Positions 21,948 through 22,880 of a DNA stretch of 22,880 nucleotides are shown one piece after another. Position 1 is the stretch's first letter. Each line of letters begins with the position of its first letter. Source of the stretch: Alphaproteobacteria bacterium (lineage in GTDB: Bacteria > Pseudomonadota > Alphaproteobacteria > Bin95); contig JAJECF010000074.1 of NCBI GenBank assembly GCA_022822125.1, positions 1-22,880 of the forward strand, given 5' to 3'. Made by a program: the position numbers and the translations under genes. The notes below the pieces were generated by a model. It saw nothing but the letters and a program-made list of their open reading frames with translations, was not told the DNA's origin and did not search any database.

Positions 21948-22880
<933 letters not shown>

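Overview
The window is very GC-rich. Hand counts of ordinary coding blocks give roughly 70-77% GC. Gene content points to an alphaproteobacterium: glutathione-dependent formaldehyde dehydrogenase, isovaleryl-CoA dehydrogenase, PaaK-type ligase, CoxL-like molybdenum hydroxylase, NhaD-type antiporter, and many ATGA-overlapped operons. I cannot name the genus from sequence alone. No tRNA, rRNA, CRISPR array, transposase or integrase was seen.

Layout. (1) 1-3882, minus strand: five genes joined end to end by 4-base ATGA overlaps (except thiS-thiG), in transcription order FAD aromatic-type monooxygenase, enolase-superfamily enzyme, thiO, thiS, thiG (cut by the window edge). Thiazole-synthesis genes are thus the tail of an operon headed by two catabolic-looking enzymes, and no TPP riboswitch is visible. 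(2) 3883-5396: an isocitrate lyase/PEP mutase-family gene on the plus strand. It lies between an exact 36-bp inverted repeat (4105-4140 and 5231-5266) and a cluster of related REP-like intergenic repeats. (3) 5397-9744, minus strand: PaaK-family acyl-CoA ligase, thiolase, and an N-acyl-D-amino-acid deacylase-like amidohydrolase. (4) 9769-10825, minus strand: a lower-GC two-gene module made of a RusA-family nuclease and a protein that looks like a degenerate PD-(D/E)XK nuclease fused to a HEPN domain. (5) 10978-13523: DUF192 secreted protein, NhaD-like antiporter, CoxG-like SRPBCC protein. (6) 13535-13735: the C-terminal remnant of a HepT (DUF86, HEPN) toxin gene, also of low GC. (7) 13757-19070, plus strand: TauE/SafE permease, SCP2-alpha/beta hydrolase fusion, DUF1445 (D-glutamate cyclase-like), isovaleryl-CoA dehydrogenase, M20 deacylase. 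(8) 19080-21347, minus strand: an orphan molybdopterin-binding large subunit. (9) 21534-22880, plus strand: a small membrane protein and the first 303 codons of class III alcohol dehydrogenase.

Most of the window is housekeeping and catabolism of acyl-CoA, N-acyl amino acid and formaldehyde. The best candidate for an undescribed system is the RusA plus REase/HEPN pair at 9769-10825. It has foreign base composition, near-overlapping genes and two nuclease-type folds. A second HEPN relic (HepT) lies about 2.7 kb away, suggesting a spot that repeatedly gains and loses conflict genes. Second-tier leads are the monooxygenase-enolase-thiOSG operon and the inverted-repeat-flanked lyase gene.
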